This document shows, piece after piece, positions 48,410-62,151 of a stretch of 64,000 nt of DNA (the stretch's first letter is position 1; each line of letters starts with the position of its first letter). Position numbers and translations under genes: made by a program. The stretch spans positions 23,674,501 to 23,738,500 of the forward strand of contig NC_088787.1 of the NCBI RefSeq assembly GCF_949628265.1. The letters are read 5' to 3'. The notes under the pieces were generated by a model. The model was given only the letters and a program-made list of their open reading frames with translations, did not search any database and was not told the DNA's origin. The DNA is from Cloeon dipterum (lineage: Eukaryota > Arthropoda > Insecta > Ephemeroptera > Baetidae).

Positions 48410-48777
48410 TCTGAGCAGAACCCCTTAAGAGCAGCCTGCTACTCTCTATAATGCCTTGCCCGTATCGCTCCGTCTAGAGCCCCGTTTCAGTGAGTTTTCG
48501 AGTGCTTTGCATAACTTGGTACACGCTAAAAATTTTTATGATGCTGATGAGTATACGCTAAAAATTTTTATGATGCTGATGAGTATATGGGTTATGTTAA
48601 AAATTTATAAGTGCAGAGATACTTATGGAAATATGTTGTTATTTTGTTATTTGTATTTTTCTTGTGTGTATGACTGTATTTGCAAATGGATGCCTGCATT
48701 GTAGTGATGACTTCAACCTGATCTATTTTTGTAGTGACATGCCATAAGTTAAATAAAGATGAATTGAATTGAATTCT
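48410..48777 (+). mobile_element. 3' end of a non-LTR retrotransposon (LINE)
   Basis: The frame from about 48435 reads LYNALPVSLRLEPRFSEF, the typical C-terminal tail of LINE reverse transcriptases (W/LFNSLP.S.R). About 300 bp further the sequence ends in AAATAAAGAT followed by a short GAATT repeat (48760-48777), the microsatellite-like 3' tail of such elements. A 31-bp tandem duplication containing CTAAAAATTTTTATGATG is present at 48526-48588. The element is 5' truncated. Confidence 0.65.
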
Positions 48778-51604
48778 ACAAGAATGTTAAGTTGTTTCAC
48801 TTCATTAATTATATGTTAGGTTTCTTGAGCTCACAAAAACAAATTGATGCAGCAATTTTGTTATGCAGGTAAGATACTGCTGATGAGCCGAAACAGCTGG
48901 TTGAACAAGTGTACAGAATGGAATTGTGTTACATAATTATTCGTTTAATAATTTACCTTGTAGCAACATAACCTGGTTTGCAACCCCGTGCTGAGTAGAA
49001 CAATTAATTACGTTTTTTTTTCTTATTGTTTCTTTCAATAAAATTACTCTCCATCAAGATCGTTTTACAATAGGAACAATATATATGCATTATAATTATT
49101 TTCCCATTAAAATTTGATTGAAAAACTTAAGATTAAATAATTCAAAATAATTGTTTATAGAAGCTATCTTATAAAAAATTAATAGCATGATGACAGTTGA
49201 AGTTGAAAGTCGTTAAGTTAACTCAAATAAACAAAAATACACTAATAGTAATTTGAAAAATAATAAATTATACTTAATATGTTACCCGCAGTGCATGCCT
49301 GCACGGCGGCACAGTATTTTTCTGTAGCAGGCGTTTCTCATGCATTATGCCCCAATGCCGCATTCCTAGTTCCAAGGATAATTGCAAGCTCGTCAATTCC
49401 TGCTTGGGCAATTGAAGGTTTATCAAGATGTTTAGTACTTTCGGTCAGTGACTAAAAGTTGTTGAAATGACAAGTCAACTGTTTTGTCTGCAATGCTTCG
49501 CGTGGATTATTTCGCAGTATTATAATGGTATCATGGGAAAAATCAATATAAGATTGAGGGATTTATTTAGGAATTCAGATTGGTAGTTTTACGACTTCTA
49601 GCCTTCAAACCCAGGGCTGTGTAGTGCCTGCAAATAGGTGGCACTTTCATTCCACCTTTTTCAACCTGTGCACCTTTCCTTAGTAGCACAGGATCAATAC
49701 CATTTTTTGGTGCCTTTTTATGGTGGCTCGGTTTTTACGACAGTTCTTGAGCGCTAAATAGTGTACTTTCATGAACTATCATCTTTTTTGCAAATCAGAT
49801 TCTGTAAACAATGGTTTCTCGAAACCTTGAACAAGTAAAACAGCAGTTCAGTCACAATGTTCAACGATCAAAAAACAAGACACAAGCTTGATTGCGTTTA
49901 CAATGTAATACAATTAAAGCGATAACAAGTGTACCGCATTTGTGTATAGTTTAATCTAACTGATTAAAATTTTATTGGTGGTTCCTGAAATATTTTTTCA
50001 ATTTGAATGAGGAGTATGTGTGGTTAATGGTATCAATTGACAAGTGATACGATTTTGATTTAAACTAATTTCTCTATCAGATTCTGTTACTATTGTGAAG
50101 TGAATCTATTACGTATTGAAGCCATTGCTTGTTTACTTTCCAATAGAGGGAACATTTCTGTTACGCACTAAACCCATAAAACTAATAATATTTTCTATTT
50201 TTCCCTAATGTATACTCGTCCAATGAGTATTGCAAGTTAAGTTGTGAAGATGAAATATACCTTTGCGAGAAATGGTCATTGAAATTAAGCCATGGCGTTT
50301 GATTTCTTGTTAGTTTAATGTGTCTAATCATTCATTAAATACAACATGAGTTTAATTTGATTTTGAATAAAGCTACAATGCTAATAAATATTCCAAGGGT
50401 CAACATGCATCAATCCTGGGGGCACTTTAGAATAAATACACAAAGTTCAGTAGTGCAATTGTAATTAAAACAGCCCTCTCAGTCGTCAAATTGACATCGC
50501 GTCTGGCAAAACATTGTCTGAGAGAAGAGTTGAAGAGCAATTCAAACCGACAAGGGTAGATATTGAATGCAGATCATGTTACTTTTATTGCACTGATTCC
50601 GCAAAGTCTCTATAAACAGACAAAGTTTCAAGTTTTTCTTTTTCAGACCGTTGCACACACACAAATAGAACACAGAATTGCGGAGAATGTTCGAAAATTA
50701 ATATATAAATTGTACTTTTCAATACTACTTCGGTTACGTCAAAGAGAACAGTTTGAAGCCGTAGGAATGTTTGAATCAAGCCAAGGGGAAAGAAATAGAT
50801 TTGATATGAAAATTCGATGCACAACAGCAGTTTGGAGGAATGTTAAAATTAAGGGAAAAGCTGCTTCCAGAGCCATAAGATAGGCCATGCTCCATACAGA
50901 GAAGATCGTTGTTCATCAAGAACAGAAAACATTTTGACACTTGCCAACTGCAGCAGCCAGTCTTCAACCAATCATTGTTTGCTTTAAATGCGCAGATCGT
51001 GGACCAGCAACTTTAATATAAGTCTGTCCAGTAGGTTAACAACAAATATGCCAAGACCAAAACTGGCCAAACACCAAGAGTAATAATTTTTAGGCCAAAC
51101 TGTGCAAAGCAAAAGTGATCTTCATTTCAAGACCAATAAAAGCCTTAATCAAGATTGTTTAATTGTAGACCAAACAAATCTGATTTAAGTCTAGCAACGC
51201 AAAATGCAGATATTGAGAAATGTACACGTTTGTTTGTTAAAAAAAATGAATATGTAAGTCCAGCTTCTAAGAAACAATATCTCAAAATTTCTCATTGGTG
51301 GTTGCAACCAATTAGGGTCGGCAAGTAAATTTCTAACAATCAACATGACGCACACGCAAGTTTATCTCTCGACTAGAGCCCAAACGTAGTTATTCTTCCG
51401 ATCAGTTAACATGCCTCGCAGCGTAATGATTTGTATATACATAGATATATAATTTACATAAGAAGTAATTTAAAACCGCCTCAAATTCCAACATACAATA
51501 TTACACGAGTTCTTATCACAGAGGGTTGAACTAGTTCCAATCAAGACGTTTTCGTAAAATATCAAAAAGCAAAGAAAAATCTAAATGACGTTACTGTATG
51601 GGGG
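48778..51604. other. AT-rich intergenic region, nothing recognised
   Basis: No gene family, RNA or repeat was identified. A 106-codon frame at 50563-50883 has no family resemblance. The right end is probably the 3'UTR of the minus-strand Snx27. Confidence 0.45.
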
Positions 51605-54600
51605 TCATTCTTGGGGCCACTTGCTCTCCTCAAGTATTCTATCGAAGCAGTCACGCATAAACACAAACTGGAACCAAAAGACAAATATTAGATGTTAAAA
51701 TTTTATGAAAAGAACAGCTCTCATCTCTTCAAAATATATTGAAAAATCATTATTATAAGTGTCTTGTTAAAATTCATCCGCGGTAAGATTCTAATTGTTA
51801 TATTTTTTTCATTTATAAATTCAATCGACAATTTCATATGAACATTGTCAACCTGTGGACAACTTATTGCCTTAATTTTATCTATTACTCATTGAAAAAT
51901 TAAATAGAAAGGAAAAAGGAAAGATACTTACATAGGGGGTGAATATCTTGACCCAGCGTGGGTTCTTGTTCGGTTTTTGATACTGAAAGGCGAAGGCCAT
52001 TCCTTCCTCCTCCAGGTCTGACTGCGTGATGTTGCTCCAAGGAAACTCTACAGTTTGACCCTGAAAATGTATATGAAAAAATTACAGATAAAGATTGACA
52101 TTTACAAGCAACCACAACTCACAACTAGAGTGCCATCCTCTTTACAGGCGTGCAGTTTGAAGCAGTTGGTTGAGATGGCAGCCACAACGTGTCCCTCTTT
52201 CCTCGAGTCACAAGCGCAATGGGGAAACACTAATTCGCCGTAACCAGGTAGCTCTCTCGCCAGTTCTAGGTACTAAAATTAAAAAATTCACGTTTATTTT
52301 ACAGAGGATAAATTTATAATTTTTAGAAAAGCGCACCTTGTGTTTTTTAGATGAGTCCTGGAGCGCTTTCAGCTGGTACAGTCTCTCATCGGCTCTGATA
52401 TGTCCACGATTAACTTCGTCAATGGCCTTAAAACGAAAGAAATCAAATTTTAATGCGATGATGTGTAGATCAACTGCTTCATTTTCACTATCAGTTAGTT
52501 GGATATATTCATAGCAATAATCAGCAAAAACTCCTGAAGCGTCCGCTGCTCGCAGGGGTCGGCAGATTTTCCTAAAACTTTTAGAGCATGTAGCCCCATG
52601 CCTTGAATCACTGAAACGACAGATTTAAGGTTCAAAACCTCAGATGTGTGTTTGGCTACATTCCTCAAAGTTTCAGGCAATTCTGCTAACCCCTGCCAAC
52701 TTGCGGAATTGATGTTTAAGAAATTTGAAAGTGATATATGAAAAAAGGAAAATTAAAATTGAAGTTTTTTAACAGGCACGGTAGACACTTACCTGCCAAA
52801 ATATAAAAGTGGTAGCCTGGTCGTCAGACGAGAGAGCCAGTTCTTTATTAATTGAGAATAGCCACTTTCGTATCGCTAAACAAGTGGCAGTTGCAGTACT
52901 GTAGTTTTGAGTGTACAGATTGTGAGGAAATTCGTTGGGTTGCAGTTTTCGCTCTGTGAAGCCATAGTAAATGAACAAATGTTAATCAGCCTGTCCTTTT
53001 GTGCACTCACCAAAATTATATTCAACTATTTCAAACAGAGCAAAGAATTTGGCCACGTCTTTGCGCATTTTGATTTTCTCGACAACCGCAGCATAAACTT
53101 GATCTGTGGTAGCATTCTTTTTCACTGACACGGTGACAACCTCCCTGTCAGGTAGCAAGACCTTCAGGTCGATAGGAGATAAATTCGCCTTCAAATGAGT
53201 TTTAGTATTGGAAAGAGATCAGTTAAGGCTGGCATTACCTGATCTTCATCGGTGTCGGTAAGGAACTCTTGCATTATGTCACTCTCCGCAATCACTCGGA
53301 CTGCGCATACCTTCTCCAAATACTGCTCAAGGCCCCGTCTCCTTGAGTCTAGCTGTTGTTCACTTAGCCTGTGCAACAAAGGAAAATTGGAAAAAAAACT
53401 CATTTCCAGATCATTTTTAACTAAATGGTAGCAACTAGCCAAAATAGATAATAAGAAAATTTTAATGGTTTTGATGATATTAATTTTTTTCAGTTGTACT
53501 TTTGCAACAGTATGGAATACAAAATTTCTGCTTCAATTATCCCAGAGCAATTTTCAGTCAGATATTAAATTTCATTACCCTCCAAGCATTTTAGCCCAGG
53601 CAGTAATAGGCTGATTTTGGTACTTACGTAAATGGCCATTTGCCTGGCAACTTGGGGTAGCTGAAGCCGACAAAGTCTTTTTTGAGATTTTCGTGTAGCT
53701 GCGAGAACTCTCGGTATCTGCGTGAGCACAAATGCCTGCCCGCCATGTAAATGTTGAACACCTGCAAAGCAGCCACACGCGTTTGTTATCAAAGAGCCAC
53801 TCGTCGCGTTTATTGCAAACTTACGACGAATCTCTCGCCGCGCCTGTCAAGGTAGTGATAGTCTGGGATGGAAATTGGCAGCGACCGCTTTTCCGAGTAG
53901 TCAATAAAATTGTAGTTGATTGGGTCTTCGTTAGGTTCCAGTCTTTCAGCCTCCTGTGTATGGAGAGGCATTATTAGATAAAAGCTGTCGTTTGACGTTT
54001 AATTATCAGAAAATCGATTCCTAGGAACAATCTAGTTGATCTCTACATTGCAGTAGATCTCAGAAAACACGATTCATTTTAATTATAACTTTAAGTAGTA
54101 CTTTACTAATTTAATTAAATAAAAATGGGAAAGAAGAAAACTATATAGGGCAAGCCGTTGTAAATTGTTAAATTCTTCTGTAAAAATAAATAAATTTAAT
54201 TCCAGTTGGCTAATTGAGATTCTTTGTTTTTACTGAAGGAAGGAAAGAAGGAAGGAAGGAAGGAAGTAATCTTCATGAACAGTTGTTAGATATTACGCTG
54301 ACCAACAACCTGGCTAAGGTCAATACTGACAAGCACCACTGTTGCTAGTGAAAATCCCATTTCTAATCCAGCGTTAAAAGGTTTAATTTTCTGCACTTTC
54401 TTTACTGAATATAAAGGATAAAGCAGAAATAACAGGAAATCAATCGGACCAAATTAATTGGAGACATTCATTCAATTCATACGAACCTGAGGAGTGACGG
54501 ATATGACGGTCAGGGTGAGGGTGTCGCCGCCAGACTTGATCAGGTCAACTACCTGCTTGTGAGTAGCGCCCTCCACATTAACGCTATTCCTGAAAAGCGG

Positions 54601-57324
54601 AAAACAGTCCACGAATTAGTGTCGTGAGAAAATTGCCGCTTGCGTGGGAGATGAAATTAATTTAAAAGGAACCTTTGGTAGCGAGTGACTACGCACTCGA
54701 CGCTCAGCATGATTCCGACTCAAAAAGTAGTGAGAGTGTTGCACGACAAAAGCGAATAACAACATGCGTTAGAAAGTATCGACGATTGCGAGAGCAACTC
54801 CCACTTCGATCCAGATCGCTTTGATTTGCTCCACTGGCCTTGATTGTCCCCTCAGGACGGTGCACACACTGCGATCATCAGGTCAAAAGTCAAAAGGGCA
54901 CAAGTACGCAAGTGAAAACAATTAGTAAATTAATGGGTATTTTCGAACAGAGAAATTTCGTGCTAGCGGTTCATGATGCTGGAAAAATTAGGAATCTTCT
55001 TTCATCGCGTTGGCTGTTTTTAATGGATTTCTCATTGGTGCAGTATTTCAGTAAAGATAACCTGTGGCAGTTTCTCTAAAAAATAAGGAAAATGCAACCA
55101 GTGTAGCCAGCCGTCAACAGAAAATTAAATGTTTATAACAGCAAACATTTTTCGCCTTGCTAAGCAGCTTAATTATTGTTTAAAACGTTCACGTTTAAGG
55201 TTATAAAGCGGAAGTAGGAAATTGATTGTAATTTGCCACCGAAGCAGTGATTGGAAAGGACCTAAGTTTTCCTCCTGCCGTTAACACTTTAACATTTATA
55301 ATTTGCGGTTCAAATGGAATGTAAATCCATACTTCATCCTTGGTGATATAATTATATCGCCTAATTATAAACGCCTCAATAGGTTTTGCGGTTTTAAGAT
55401 GAGTGACATACGTGGCTTCTAACAACAAAGGGTTGTGTCCCACTGTGTAAAAAGATTTTCGTAAGACCCGCTGCTATAAAATAAACAGTATCATCTCGCG
55501 TGGAATTTCCTAATTTAACTGTTATTTTAAGAGGAAACGGGGAAACCCCTGAAAAATAACAGTTTAAACTGCAATAGTGTAGATAATTAATTTTCAAAAA
55601 TTGGCAAACACTGGAAATACAAAGCCGGCCTAATAAAATTGAATTACTAGTATGGGGACCTCGCGTGATAGATGAATACGGAAAACTAGATCACCTGACT
55701 TTGATTTGTTCCGAAATTGATATATATAAGAACATTATTTTCCTCAGCTTAATATTATTATTTTTTGATCTTTTTATCCCTGTCCGAGGACCGGGAAGGG
55801 CGCGCACTGCACTAGCACGAATACTGAAACCCGGGTGCTAATAACACCGCGAACGGATAACATGGGCGCACCAGGCCGCTCAGCCCACTCAGGGGCCACT
55901 TGCATCCGCACCGAGGACTTTTTTTATACGCTAGACATTCGTCCCGTGAAGCCAAATCACGCATGCTGGAGAGGTGCTTTTATGAAAAAAATGACATTTT
56001 CTAGATAGAAAAACACAATGTTTCAGTATACAATGCTTCGATAATGACCATGTTCCATTAGTAATTTATTTTCGATAAAGTCTACAGGAACTTATATCGA
56101 AAAAAAATAAATCTAATTTTACACGCACAATCAATCTGTGAGTAAACTCTTTTGATATCAAACAAAAATGTATATTATTTTTCCCATGCCCTCTAAAGCA
56201 GGCCGATTGGGGCATAATATATTTTACTCTCTGGCGCTCAGCCCATCACTGATCACGTTGGCTAAAGGGCTGTGTGTGTGTGTGAGCGTGCCAGTCGAAG
56301 CGGACAGATCACGCGATGGTTAACTTTCAGTGAGAAGAAAGATGCAAACGAGCCGTGGGGAGCACTTTTGGGGCTACATAGCTTTTTTCGGCGGGCAGAT
56401 CGATTTTTGCGCCGCGCAACAGAGCGCATGCTGACCCAGAGAGCCTTTCCAGCTGGCCGCCTTGACTTTCCTTTCCGCAGCTCCCGAAATACATTCAACT
56501 TTCGTTGGTCGTAGACGGAAAATAAAAACCGAACTCTCGCATTCAATCGCGGCGCTCCTTAAAGTCAAGAGGAATGAAGGAAGGGTTACGAGTACTTGCT
56601 AACCTTGGAGCCCGTCTCGCAACTCACTTGCACTTCGTCTGATTGCTGTTCGCGGAATGCGAGAAATAAAGAAGGGACCGAGAGTTTTGAATTGATCATC
56701 CATCAATTAAAATCAAATTAAATATCCCCATAAGAAAATGACATCATTTATAAACAATGTCAGCTAATTTGGAAGATTTTTCATTTTGGTGAAATCAGTT
56801 TTGCTGTCACTAAAATAATCTCCAGTCTTGGCAGGCTTGTCAGCAGGCGATGAGCGTGATTAGTCATATGACAAGACTCCCACTCCCCCCGCAGCCAGGG
56901 CCAAACCCCGCACGGCGCACCGGGGGTCCAATCGGGCCCAATTGATCGCTGCTCGCTCGATAACGTTTTAATTGCCGTCCCCCGGCGCGAGCGGGACGGC
57001 TGCCCGGGTCGCCGAATTACGGGGACGGTGGAGGGGGCGGGGTTCCGGGGGCGGCCGGGGCACTCACACTTCGAGGATGCGGTCGCCCTTGCGGACGCCG
57101 GCCTTTTCGGCGGCGCCGTTCTCCAGCACGGCGCTGACATGCTGCAGCGGGGCGTACAGCTCGCCGTTGATGCTGCGCAGTTGGCCGCCCTCGCTCACTT
57201 GGCCGCGCACGTTGAAGCCGAAGCCCGTCTCCGTCTTGTAAATGGTCACCACCCGGGGCCCACCGCACTGCCGGGGCCCCTTGGACGCCACCGGGGGTCC
57301 GCCGTCCGTCTCCGTTTCTGCCAT
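51605..57324 (-). CDS. Snx27: Sorting nexin 27
   Basis: Eleven exons, 57324-57068, 54589-54487, 53953-53825, 53761-53628, 53368-53239, 53188-53011, 52953-52793, 52426-52337, 52272-52123, 52060-51932 and 51667-51605, sum to 1524 bases (507 residues; human 541). Domains in order: PDZ ([20 protein letters not shown], about residues 25-115), PX ([14 protein letters not shown] and [10 protein letters not shown], about 130-235) and an atypical FERM module (about 245-490; [48 protein letters not shown]). SNX27 binds PI3P on early endosomes and works with retromer and the WASH complex to recycle PDZ-ligand receptors to the plasma membrane. The first exon is GC-rich, as is its upstream region. The first intron (54590-57067) is much longer than the others and carries a dispersed repeat. 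Confidence 0.96.
54231..54267. repeat. (GGAA)n microsatellite
   Basis: A short run of GAAGGAAG words in the Snx27 intron between 53954 and 54486. Confidence 0.9.
54590..57067. other. First intron of Snx27
   Basis: A 2.5-kb intron. Besides the dispersed repeat at 55769-55982, the only visible feature is a GC-rich segment at 56880-57060 that continues into exon 1, probably part of a CG-rich promoter region. Short frames at 56262-56546 are not genes. Confidence 0.6.
55769..55982 (-). repeat. Dispersed repeat, short copy
   Basis: About 215 bp that align at roughly 90 percent by eye with 57642-57862, same orientation. Shared landmarks are TTTTTATCCCTGTCCGAGG, GGGAAGGGCGCGCACTGCA, AACGGATAACATGGGCGCAC and CACGCATGCTGGA. 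On the minus strand the block ends in GACAGGGATAAAAAGA, which resembles the 3' end of a 5'-truncated LINE or SINE. Confidence 0.8.
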
Positions 57325-57641
57325 GTTATTTACACCACTTACGGTCGGCGACGTTCGTACCGCACCGCACTCTTCTGCCTGCCTGCCCGCGACGCTGGCG
57401 CCACTCTGACTGCTCGCTGGTGGATTCTCGGGGAATCTGATTCATTTCTCGAGTGTAAGGGCCACTACTGAGCAGTGCTGCCACTCAATACGCGATTATG
57501 TTCTCTACTGGCGCCAACCCAAAGGGGGATTTTGGAACATTATTTCGACATTTTTGCAGCTAAAGGATGTTAACTAAGTTTTACCGTTTATTAATTTGAA
57601 ATACCTTCCAGATAAATATTGTTTCTAATAAACATTTTTTG

Positions 57642-58040
57642 CTCTTTTTATCCCTGTCCGAGGGCCGGGAAGGGCGCGCACTGCACTAGCATGAATTCTG
57701 AAACCCGGGTCCCAATAACACCACGAACGGATAACATGGGCGCACCAGGCCGCACAGGGACCCAGCCCACTCAAGGGCCACTTGCCTCCGCACCGAGGAC
57801 TTTTTTTTGAAACGCTAGACATTTGTCCCGTGAAGCCAAATCACGCATGCTGGAAAGGTGCAAACCAGCAAGTAGCGAGTCGACGCCGGTGCGCCTCCCA
57901 GCCCGTTGAGCAATTTGAGCATTTCGAGTCACTAAACTAACCACTTTTTGCCATCTCTGACATTGGGTAGCCAGTATTAGATCTCCGAACTGCTCAAAAA
58001 ATACCTCCCATTGCTTTGACACTCCTGAGAATGTCTTAAC
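57642..58040 (-). mobile_element. Dispersed repeat, longer copy (probable LINE 3' end)
   Basis: Contains the 215-bp block shared with 55769-55982, then extends on the minus-strand 5' side with an open frame (58052-57771; [38 protein letters not shown]). The shared 3' end and different 5' extents fit 5' truncation of a retrotransposon, but the protein is not clearly identified. It sits 300 bp upstream of the Snx27 start codon. Confidence 0.5.
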
Positions 58041-58052
58041 AATGCGAGCCAA

Positions 58053-59688
58053 CGGGCTGGTTTATCATTGTTAAATTTAAAATTATATGAATATAGCGAG
58101 ATATTGTATTCATTCGAATATCTTTTAAATATTATAATTTAGTTTACTTTTTCTCCCCCGCTCGATATGCCGGATTTTTCAAGTTTTGGAATTAAGATAT
58201 GTGCTCCTAATACATATGTATCGGAATATACAGATTTAACATAGCAACGGATGTTTCCTTTAAAATAGTCTTAACCTGAACATGTTAAGATTGAAGCTTC
58301 GCCAGGAGAGGGTCGATCGCTTTGGGTTTGCTGTTGTTAATGCAATTTGTTCAAAAGCACGGTTCATATTTAATTTATTTTCAGAGGCTATATAATATGT
58401 ATTCTCATGCATGAGATTAGCCTCTGAGAGTAAGAGCAAGAACAATTTAAACTAATGTGCATTTTTAGGACTGGAAATATTGGAGAGCCTTAAAACATTA
58501 ACCTGCTTGGAGTCGCAATGTTGCAAAATTCAATATACTCTGCATCTTTAAATCCTAATAAAATTTCCTTGTAGCTATATCAAATGTTGAGTTCTGTAAA
58601 AAAAAGTACGAAAGGTTACGTTTTTAAAATCTGTTCTACTGGATGTTGTGGAGTGTGGAGGTTCAACGACATAAATTGAACATAAACCATTCTTTCCCTT
58701 GTATATATTCAACATTTATTCTTTTTTTGTTTGAATTAATCGATTTATTCCATCTTGATATCAATTAATGAATTGCGCAGTGTGTATATTTCACCATTAA
58801 TGGCAGCAAAATTTAAGATATAATTACTCATCTTTGTTATAATGCATTCCACCTCAAGGATACACAGCAACTTACACTGAACATAATAATTATTTTTTTC
58901 TGCTATTTATATTATACAATCTTTTTCTCCATAAATTACTCTACTCATTAACAACAAGAGCAACAACATCGTAAGTAGGATCGATCGGCTAAACGTGTGT
59001 TTTTTCACGCTCGACATTTAGAAAAATATATTTACAAAAGGTTATTGTGACAGCCATAATATTTTTCCAACAACTAAAGTCGATCTGGTCCGAACGAGAG
59101 AAGTTATTACAATAGCAACATGAACAAATAAAAAAGTAGACATGCATCGTTTGGGGTACATTGTATAATTTAAAAGTCTTAACGACGCGAATAAATTGCT
59201 TAACAGTGTCTTTTGAGCTTACGATTCTGTTGATTGAAACTTAAGTCCTTCATAACGCAATCTCATCTTGTGAATTGGACCACATTTTCTGAAACCCTGC
59301 CTGCAGAAACCCACTGGGTTAATTTTCTCTATAATTACTTGAATCAATGTTTGATATCATATTATAATTTCATTATTCTGATCAAATCAATCCCGAACTT
59401 CATCTCTCCGCTCAGATACATAGGAAACCATCAACACATTGTTTTCCGTCTATATATTTGCGCACGGTCAAGTGCATTTTGATTATTTTTGGTATCACAT
59501 ACGACATTTCACCACAGGTATATAAGGGTTTGAGTGAAAAGTGACAGGCGAAAAATTTACTTTCTACGATCAACCGCGGTACACTCAGCATAGTCCATAG
59601 TAGGGTAACACGTTTTTGTCACCTCGCATGAGCTACACACTTCTTCAAGCTGCAACACTAGCACCGCTGGCACCCAGAAAAAAATCGG
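58053..59688. other. AT-rich intergenic region, nothing recognised
   Basis: No exon, RNA gene or repeat was identified between the repeat near Snx27 and the alternative last exon ending at 59689. Confidence 0.45.
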
Positions 59689-62151
59689 CTAAAGACAGCA
59701 GCCGCCACTCTTCGCAGCTTCTTTTTTCAAACCGCTCTTCTTGACCACTTCTCCTCTGGCTGCCTGGGGCACAACTGTCACATTTCCCACGAAGAAGGGC
59801 TGAAGGATCTTTTTGAAGATCCGAGTCACGCAGAAGCGTGTATATTTTAAAACAAGCTTATTAAATGTGCTGCCCTAGTATGGTATTTTCTTCGTGAAGT
59901 TTCCTCATTTTAAGTACTGGCGCTTTTGCTTGCTTGATGTACGTTGGTAACAGGTGATCGGTCCTACCAGCTATCGAAAAATTATTCGCGACCATTCATA
60001 TTGGCAGAAACCGTGAAACACTCTGGCTAAATGGAGGCAAAATTGCCCTCACATCCAGCTGGAAAGCAATTTCGTGATACCAGGATTTCCGAGGTCTCCG
60101 CGGTTATTTGGGTAACATTCCGGAGGATATGAAACGTGCGTTGATACGATGAATTCGCGAGGGAGGTTTGAGGCTTGGTCGCGATTTTAGACAGGTTATT
60201 GTCTCGCTGGGTTGACAGCGGAGGGCCAGCTTATGCTTTGACGTCGGTGGCTGAGTTGCAGCCGCAGATAGCCGCGAATAGTCTGGCGACGAAGCCTCTT
60301 GCTCTCGTGTGCCACGGCCCTGTCCGCTTCACTCGCCGTGAACCTGAAATCCCCAATTCACGCGATTAGTCGCTGAGTACGCTGGGCCTCGCATTCCAAC
60401 TTACCACCACTTTCCATCTCTTGCCGCTCCACCTGAAAAATCAAAAAAGGATGGTCAGGTGGTAGTGCGAAAAGCTTTTACAACTTGTGTATACAAAGTG
60501 TATGTGTTAGTGAGAGGAATACTAGAGAATTTAAGTTGATTTTGACTTTACTTAACTCTCTAGATGATAGTCGACAGCTGATATAAAACCATGCTGAATT
60601 ATAAGTGATATAGCTGAATCGATTGAAATATCGACTTGTTTTGAACATAAAATTAGACTATATAGCGAAAGGGAATACATAGCTTCTGTTATGCAATTTA
60701 TTTTTATGATCTTTAGGTCTGATGTTCCTGCTAAAATGCTGGTTTGGGACACATTTTCAGCTCTTATGGCTATTTACTTGTTCTTTAATTAGATATTTTA
60801 GTCGTATGATAGATTTGAGAGTAATATTATTAGTTATGGATGACCGAGGCCCTGTCTGTTAATTAATGTTGCAAAGCTTTAGATTGCTCTACATTTCGAC
60901 CTTAATAAACCAATTATGTATAGAAATATCATATTCCGTTAATGGTTACCAGAGTAAATAAATAAGATAACAATTTGTGTAAGTTAAAATTAAACTTTGG
61001 AATTATTTAAAAAGTAATGTAGTATAATGCAATCTGAAATGACAGTTTGTTGAAAAATTCAAATCAATTTTTCTAACGTATGGTGCAACTGATTTAAATG
61101 CAAATTGGACCAACACGTGTGTGCGCCTTTTGCATCGGTATATAGATTATGTATAGTGGGGTGAAAGCTGTATGTATATGCACGTACAGCTCGATATTGT
61201 GCCCGTGCGAGGGGGAGCAAGGGCAAGCTGGCCACTGAAAAGTGCACATATACACACACGGGGGACGAAGCCAAAGAGTCGAATCAATAATCCCTCTCGG
61301 CTGCTCCAGCGAGCTCATCATCCACTAGCCAGCAGCATGCTTGTCTCTCACAGCAATTCTGCTCCAATTGCTAGTAATTTGATGCAAATCGAATTGCCCT
61401 CACTCGATATGTGTCTCGACTATTTCTCTATATACGCGCCCCTTTCAATGAAGTCGTTCTTTCGTCTGCTTTTTACAGCTCTCGTGTAGATTTGTAAGAC
61501 TTGGTTTTCAGTATGTTTTGAAAATGAAATCAGGTAAATCCAATTCTATTCATGTAAATAATAAATGACTGATTTTAATTTTAATAGGATCCTAAAAAAT
61601 AAATCGAGCTGATTTTTTTAATCGGCTGATTTAAAAAAGCTTTTTTTTAGGGCGAATAAATGCTGTGTTGAATATGTGTGATCTTGCTTTTCATTACATA
61701 CATTTTAGGTGTTAGAGCATTGCTGTGAGAGGAATGAATGGAACAACTGTAAATTTTCAAATTTCTTCTCTGATTAATTTTTACAAAACTTTTCTTTTGC
61801 TAAATTTATCACTTAGTGGATATAAATCATGAAATGGTAAAAATTGCTCTGGTGGTTATTGTCCGCAAAAAAGGGTGCAAAAAATTATGTCCAACGCCCC
61901 CCCAGGGTGTGTCAAGTGTATGGTGTTGAAGAGGAGCGCCGAGGGGTGTCTATGAAAGTCGGTTATACCTTTGCTTGGTGCGCCCTCCTGGTGGCCTCCT
62001 CTTTGGCCTTCTCAAGCACGTCGGCAACGAACTTGGACGCGGCTTCCATCAGCTGAGGGTCGCTCTTGAACGCGGCCACGCGCTCCTCGTGTGTCATCTC
62101 GGCGCTGCCGCACGCCGCTGCGCCGCCGGGCACCGTAAGCGTCACACTCAT
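59689..62151 (-). CDS. Small protein with an amphipathic helix and two possible C-termini
   Basis: The first coding exon 62151-61969 (61 codons) encodes MSVTLTVPGG, then a long charged amphipathic helix containing DPQLMEAASKFVADVLEKAK. Its donor AAG/GTATAA is in phase 0. Two continuations fit. Form A uses exons 60432-60405 and 60343-60231, both with clear AG/GT sites and matching phases, giving 107 residues ending in the basic-hydrophobic stretch RGFVARLFAAICGCNS. Form B splices to 59799-59689, giving 97 residues ending in KSGGCCL. The helix pattern (A..FV..VL..A..EA) resembles the RII-binding helices of A-kinase anchoring proteins, and both tails carry paired cysteines next to basic or hydrophobic residues, as in palmitoylated membrane anchors. 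Function is inferred only. The pieces were found by splice logic, not homology. Confidence 0.5.

Noticed and set aside
50563-50883. 106-codon frame in the Snx27 3' flank
   Set aside because: Composition and residue pattern look random, with no motif or neighbouring exon.
56262-56546. Overlapping frames on both strands in the Snx27 first intron
   Set aside because: Mutual antisense shadows without motifs; no splice context.
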